Shown here: one piece after another, positions 5,595 to 7,734 of the stretch | Layout of the letters: the number at the start of each line of letters is the position of its first letter | Position numbering within the stretch: the first letter of the stretch is position 1 | Origin: Christensenella sp. UBA7707 | Lineage (GTDB): Bacteria > Bacillota > Clostridia > Christensenellales > CAG-138 | NCBI GenBank assembly: GCA_002482435.1 | Contig: DLFZ01000207.1 | Span: 1 to 7,734 of the forward strand | DNA length: 7,734 bases | Direction: 5' to 3' | Position numbers and translations under genes: made by a program | The notes under the pieces: model-generated | What the model saw: only the letters and a program-made list of their open reading frames with translations | Databases searched by the model: none | Told to the model about the DNA's origin: nothing

Positions 5595-6711
5595 TCCTTT
5601 TGCCGTGGACAACGTCCCGTTCGCCACATCCGTTGAAGTCGCCGCTATCCCGGGATATGCTCTTTCCGCGGATGAAAGCGATGCCCTTGGCGAAATCGGC
5701 AACATCTGCATGGGCACCGCCGCCACCACGCTTTCGACGCTGCTTGGCAAACAGGTAAGCATCACCACGCCCCGCGTGAGCGTGTGCAGCTGCACCAGCG
5801 ACTTTGGCGATTACAACAAGCCCTACCTCGTGGTGGAGGTTTCCTATACCGAAGGCATCGACGGTTACAACATCCTTTTAATCAAAGACAACGATGTGCG
5901 TGTCATCACCGACCTTTTGCTTGGTGGCGATGGCAATCCGGATAGGGATGCCCCCATCGATCAGCTCCACTTTTCGGCCATCAGCGAGGTCATGAACCAA
6001 ATGGTGGGCTCGTCGTCAACATCGCTCGCCAACATCCTGATGAAACCCATCAACATTTCCCCGCCCAACGTCAAGCAGATTACGCTCGAAGAGGAAAGCC
6101 TCACCCAGCTTGCTTGCGGGGATGACATTACCATCAAAATCAGCTTTTCCATGGAAATCGAAGGCGTTTTGGAAAGCGAGATCATGCAGATCATGCCCTT
6201 CAAATTTGGAAAAGAGCTTGCGCACACGCTGCTCGGAAGCGTTATGGACGAGCCCGAACCCATGCCCGTCCCCGTTTACGCCGAGCCGCCTCGAAGCGCA
6301 CCTGTGCAAACGCGCGCGCCTGCTTCGACGCCGCCGCGCAGGCAAACAGAGTATGCGCAACCAGACCGCATCAGCAACGACAGAAGCCGCGTAGGGGTGA
6401 AATCCATGCAGTACCAGTCTTTTGACGAACCGACCCGCAGCGCACACAATTCCTTCTTCGAAGGCGACGCCGGCGACAGCATCGGCCTGATTCTCGACGT
6501 TCCCCTTCAGGTGACCGTTGAGCTCGGCAAGTGCCGCAAGAGCATCAAGGAAATTCTCGGGTTTAACCTTGGCTCGGTGGTTGTGCTCGACAGGCTTGCG
6601 GGCGAAATGGTGGACGTACTTGTAAACGGCAAGCTCTTTGCCCGCGGCGAGGTTGTGGTAATCGACGACAACTACGGCGTGCGCATCACGGAGATCATCT
6701 CCGCACCGTAA
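5587..6711 (+). CDS. fliY: Flagellar motor switch phosphatase FliY
   Basis: This 374-residue protein joins a CheC-type CheY-P phosphatase domain (about residues 25-215) to a C-terminal SpoA/FliN domain (about 300-372). The linker (about 220-295) is rich in Pro, Arg, Ser and Gln. Both phosphatase half-sites fit [DS]-x3-E-x2-N-x22-P: D32, E36, N39, P62 in 'DALGEIGN', and S130, E134, N137, P160 in 'SAISEVMN'. The enzyme should therefore be active. The SpoA domain, with 'LDVPLQVTVELG' and 'VVVIDDNYGVRITEI', builds it into the C-ring as the FliN equivalent. The first 26 residues lack the LSQxEIDALL-type CheY-binding peptide found at the N-terminus of Bacillus FliY, and the start is well fixed by a stop codon upstream. 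The length is almost that of Bacillus FliY (378). It is the last gene of the operon; terminators follow. FliN alone is excluded by the intact CheC domain. Confidence 0.96.
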   Translation: MNDPFAVDNVPFATSVEVAAIPGYALSADESDALGEIGNICMGTAATTLSTLLGKQVSITTPRVSVCSCTSDFGDYNKPYLVVEVSYTEGIDGYNILLIKDNDVRVITDLLLGGDGNPDRDAPIDQLHFSAISEVMNQMVGSSSTSLANILMKPINISPPNVKQITLEEESLTQLACGDDITIKISFSMEIEGVLESEIMQIMPFKFGKELAHTLLGSVMDEPEPMPVPVYAEPPRSAPVQTRAPASTPPRRQTEYAQPDRISNDRSRVGVKSMQYQSFDEPTRSAHNSFFEGDAGDSIGLILDVPLQVTVELGKCRKSIKEILGFNLGSVVVLDRLAGEMVDVLVNGKLFARGEVVVIDDNYGVRITEIISAP

Positions 6712-6723
6712 GGAGCGCCTGAA

Positions 6724-6777
6724 GGTACTCCGCGCCATGCAAAAAGCACGTTCCCTTTCTTTTAAGAAAAGAGTACC
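6724..6777 (+). repeat. Inverted repeat downstream of fliY
   Basis: GGTACTC (6724-6730) and GAGTACC (6771-6777) are exact reverse complements. The enclosed 40 nt can form two more small hairpins: TGC-AAAAA-GCA (6738-6748), and TTCTT (6758-6762) against AAGAA (6764-6768), though that loop is only one base. The alternative CTTTT (6759-6763) against AAAAG (6767-6771) has a 3-nt loop. No T-tract follows the outer stem. It starts 12 nt after the fliY stop and may be an mRNA end structure or part of a dispersed intergenic repeat. Function unknown. Confidence 0.5.
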
Positions 6778-6824
6778 CGCAAGGTTCTTTCGAATGCCCA
6801 CGCCTTAAACTGCTTTGCTTTTCA

Positions 6825-6852
6825 AAAAAAGTGCCCTGTGCGGCACTTTTTT
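6825..6852 (+). terminator. Bidirectional intrinsic terminator for the flagellar operon
   Basis: GTGCC (6831-6835) pairs with GGCAC (6842-6846) around a 6-nt loop, flanked by an A-run (6825-6830) and TTTTTT (6847-6852) that extend the perfect complementarity to 11 bp. On the plus strand the T-run ends the fliK-fliY message about 115 nt after fliY. The A-run gives an equal T-run on the minus strand, so it would also stop read-through from the MCP. Confidence 0.88.
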
Positions 6853-6970
6853 GCGTTTGTAGAAGGCACTTGCGAGCCGTAGCAAGGGAGTGTCGCGATG
6901 ATAAAAGCAAAGTGGCGATTGCGAACTGCGCAAAGACTCCGAAACTTCCAAGGGAAGTGTAATTAAGCAC
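6853..6970. other. Structured non-coding block between two terminators
   Basis: These 118 bp hold no convincing gene. Three hairpins can be drawn: CTTGC (6869-6873) with GCAAG (6882-6886); TTGCG (6919-6923) with CGCAA (6929-6933); and ACTTCC (6944-6949) with GGAAGT (6953-6958) around a 3-nt loop. The block is enclosed by two bidirectional terminators. It could be a dispersed intergenic repeat, a small RNA or a decayed sequence; nothing here decides. The whole convergent spacer 6712-7032 (321 bp) otherwise holds only the inverted repeat after fliY and the two terminators. Confidence 0.4.
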
Positions 6971-7008
6971 AAAAAAACGGCGCGCTGTTTTTGGCGCGCC
7001 GCGTTTTT
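6971..7008 (-). terminator. Bidirectional intrinsic terminator for the MCP gene
   Basis: CGGCGCGC (6978-6985) pairs perfectly with GCGCGCCG (6994-7001) around an 8-nt loop. Read on the minus strand, the stem is followed at once by seven Ts (complement of 6971-6977) and lies 31 nt after the MCP stop codon. On the plus strand TTTTT (7004-7008) follows after two bases, so it may also act as a backup terminator for the flagellar operon. Confidence 0.88.
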
Positions 7009-7032
7009 CGTGAGAAAAGCCTTTGTCAAAGC

Positions 7033-7734
7033 TTAATATTTTCCGAAATCGTCAAACTGAATGGGCTTTTCTACGGGGACTTCGTCGGCAACGGTTTTTT
7101 CGGGCACCTTTGCGCTTACAGGAGCATTCGTGCCCTCCTTAAGCCGAAACTGCGCAACCATATCCTTTAGCAGCACCGCCTGGCCGGAAAGTTCCTCGCT
7201 GGCCGCCGCGCCTTCCTGCGCGGTGGCGGAGTTTGTTTGCACCACCTGCGACATCTGCTCAATGCCGCTGTTGACCTGCTCAATGCCGCTCGCCTGCTCG
7301 CTTGAAGCCACGGAAATACCCTCCACGAGCTTGCCCGCAGCTTCTACGCGCTCCACGATGACCTTGAGCGCATCCGCCGTTTCATCCGCAAGTTTCTTGC
7401 CCGCGTCCGCCTTTTTGGCGGAGCCTTCGATTAGCTCCGCGGTCTCCTTTGCCGCTTTTGCACTGCGCCCGGCAAGGTTCCTTACCTCCTCCGCCACAAC
7501 CGCAAATCCCTTGCCGTGAATCCCGGCGCGCGCCGCTTCCACCGCTGCGTTGAGCGCGAGGATGTTGGTTTGGAAGGCGATGTCGTCGATCACCTTGATG
7601 ATCTTGCCGATGCTTGCGGATGCCTCGTTGATTTCGGTCATGGCTTTCTGCATCAGCTGCATCTGAAGGTTGCCTTCCACTGCGCCCTTTCTCGCGGCTT
7701 CCGAAAGCTCGTTGGCCCTGCTCGCGTTTGCGGC
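7033..7734 (-). CDS. Methyl-accepting chemotaxis protein, C-terminal signalling domain (N-terminus outside the window)
   Basis: The minus-strand frame is open from the right edge to TAA at 7033-7035, giving the last 233 residues. A GTG at 7680 is in frame, but coding clearly continues upstream ('[20 protein letters not shown]'), so the gene is cut by the window. The segment contains the highly conserved MCP hairpin tip, '[22 protein letters not shown]' shortened here to its core IAFQTN-LALNAA-EAARAG, followed by '[19 protein letters not shown]'. This binds CheA and CheW. A descending coiled coil follows, with a likely methylation segment around '[12 protein letters not shown]'. The end is a flexible tail rich in Val, Pro, Lys and Glu, closing in 'FDDFGKY'. 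Sensory and transmembrane parts lie outside, so the ligand and membrane or soluble status are unknown. It converges on the flagellar operon and would feed the CheA/CheY pathway that acts on FliM and FliY. Confidence 0.95.
   Translation of the reverse strand, partial: AANASRANELSEAARKGAVEGNLQMQLMQKAMTEINEASASIGKIIKVIDDIAFQTNILALNAAVEAARAGIHGKGFAVVAEEVRNLAGRSAKAAKETAELIEGSAKKADAGKKLADETADALKVIVERVEAAGKLVEGISVASSEQASGIEQVNSGIEQMSQVVQTNSATAQEGAAASEELSGQAVLLKDMVAQFRLKEGTNAPVSAKVPEKTVADEVPVEKPIQFDDFGKY

Noticed and set aside
6016..6801. 261-codon minus-strand open frame opposite fliY
   Set aside because: It is antisense to a gene with intact CheC and SpoA motifs; its composition is that of a shadow frame.
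6695..7029. Two overlapping minus-strand open frames (91 and 74 codons) in the convergent spacer
   Set aside because: They run through both terminators and lack ribosome binding sites and recognisable domains. They are more likely chance frames in structured non-coding DNA.
7061..7519. 152-codon plus-strand frame opposite the MCP
   Set aside because: It is a Ser/Ala/Thr-rich shadow of the strongly conserved MCP signalling domain on the minus strand.

Overview
The window carries part of a flagellar/chemotaxis locus of a Gram-positive bacterium, most likely a moderately GC-rich member of the Clostridia. The evidence is the set of genes rather than any one marker. FlbD/SwrD, a short FlgE-type hook protein and a FliY switch protein (CheC-like phosphatase plus C-terminal SpoA/FliN domain) occur together in the typical Firmicutes order flgD-flgE-flbD-fliM-fliY. 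Ribosome binding sites are strong and GGAGG-like, and one gene starts with TTG. The species cannot be named from the sequence.

Layout: (1) positions 3-986, the 3' part of an NHL-repeat beta-propeller gene running off the left edge; (2) 1003-1091, two consecutive hairpin-plus-T-tract terminators; (3) 1092-1196, a leader with candidate promoters; (4) 1197-6711, a plus-strand flagellar operon fliK, flgD, flgE, flbD, fliM, fliY; (5) 6712-7032, a 321-bp convergent spacer with two bidirectional terminators and a structured, unexplained stretch between them; (6) 7033-7734, minus strand, the C-terminal signalling part of a methyl-accepting chemotaxis protein running off the right edge.

The operon products act together. 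FlgD is the scaffold on which FlgE hook subunits assemble. FliK measures hook length and triggers the export switch. FlbD is a small factor linked in Bacillus to motor power. FliM and FliY form the C-ring switch; FliM binds CheY-P, and FliY dephosphorylates it through two intact CheC-type active sites. The MCP is the kind of receptor that feeds CheA/CheY signals to this switch.

The genes themselves are a normal flagellar module. I see no CRISPR array, transposase, toxin-antitoxin pair, defence gene or biosynthetic system, and no evidence for a wholly new one. The parts worth a second look are: the compact gene order (no fliL, motAB or cheY, and the unit ends after fliY); a FliY that lacks the N-terminal CheY-binding peptide seen in Bacillus; a FlgD whose C-terminal half looks like a tandem duplication; strongly palindromic spacers on both sides of flbD; and the hairpin-rich block between the two terminators of the convergent spacer.
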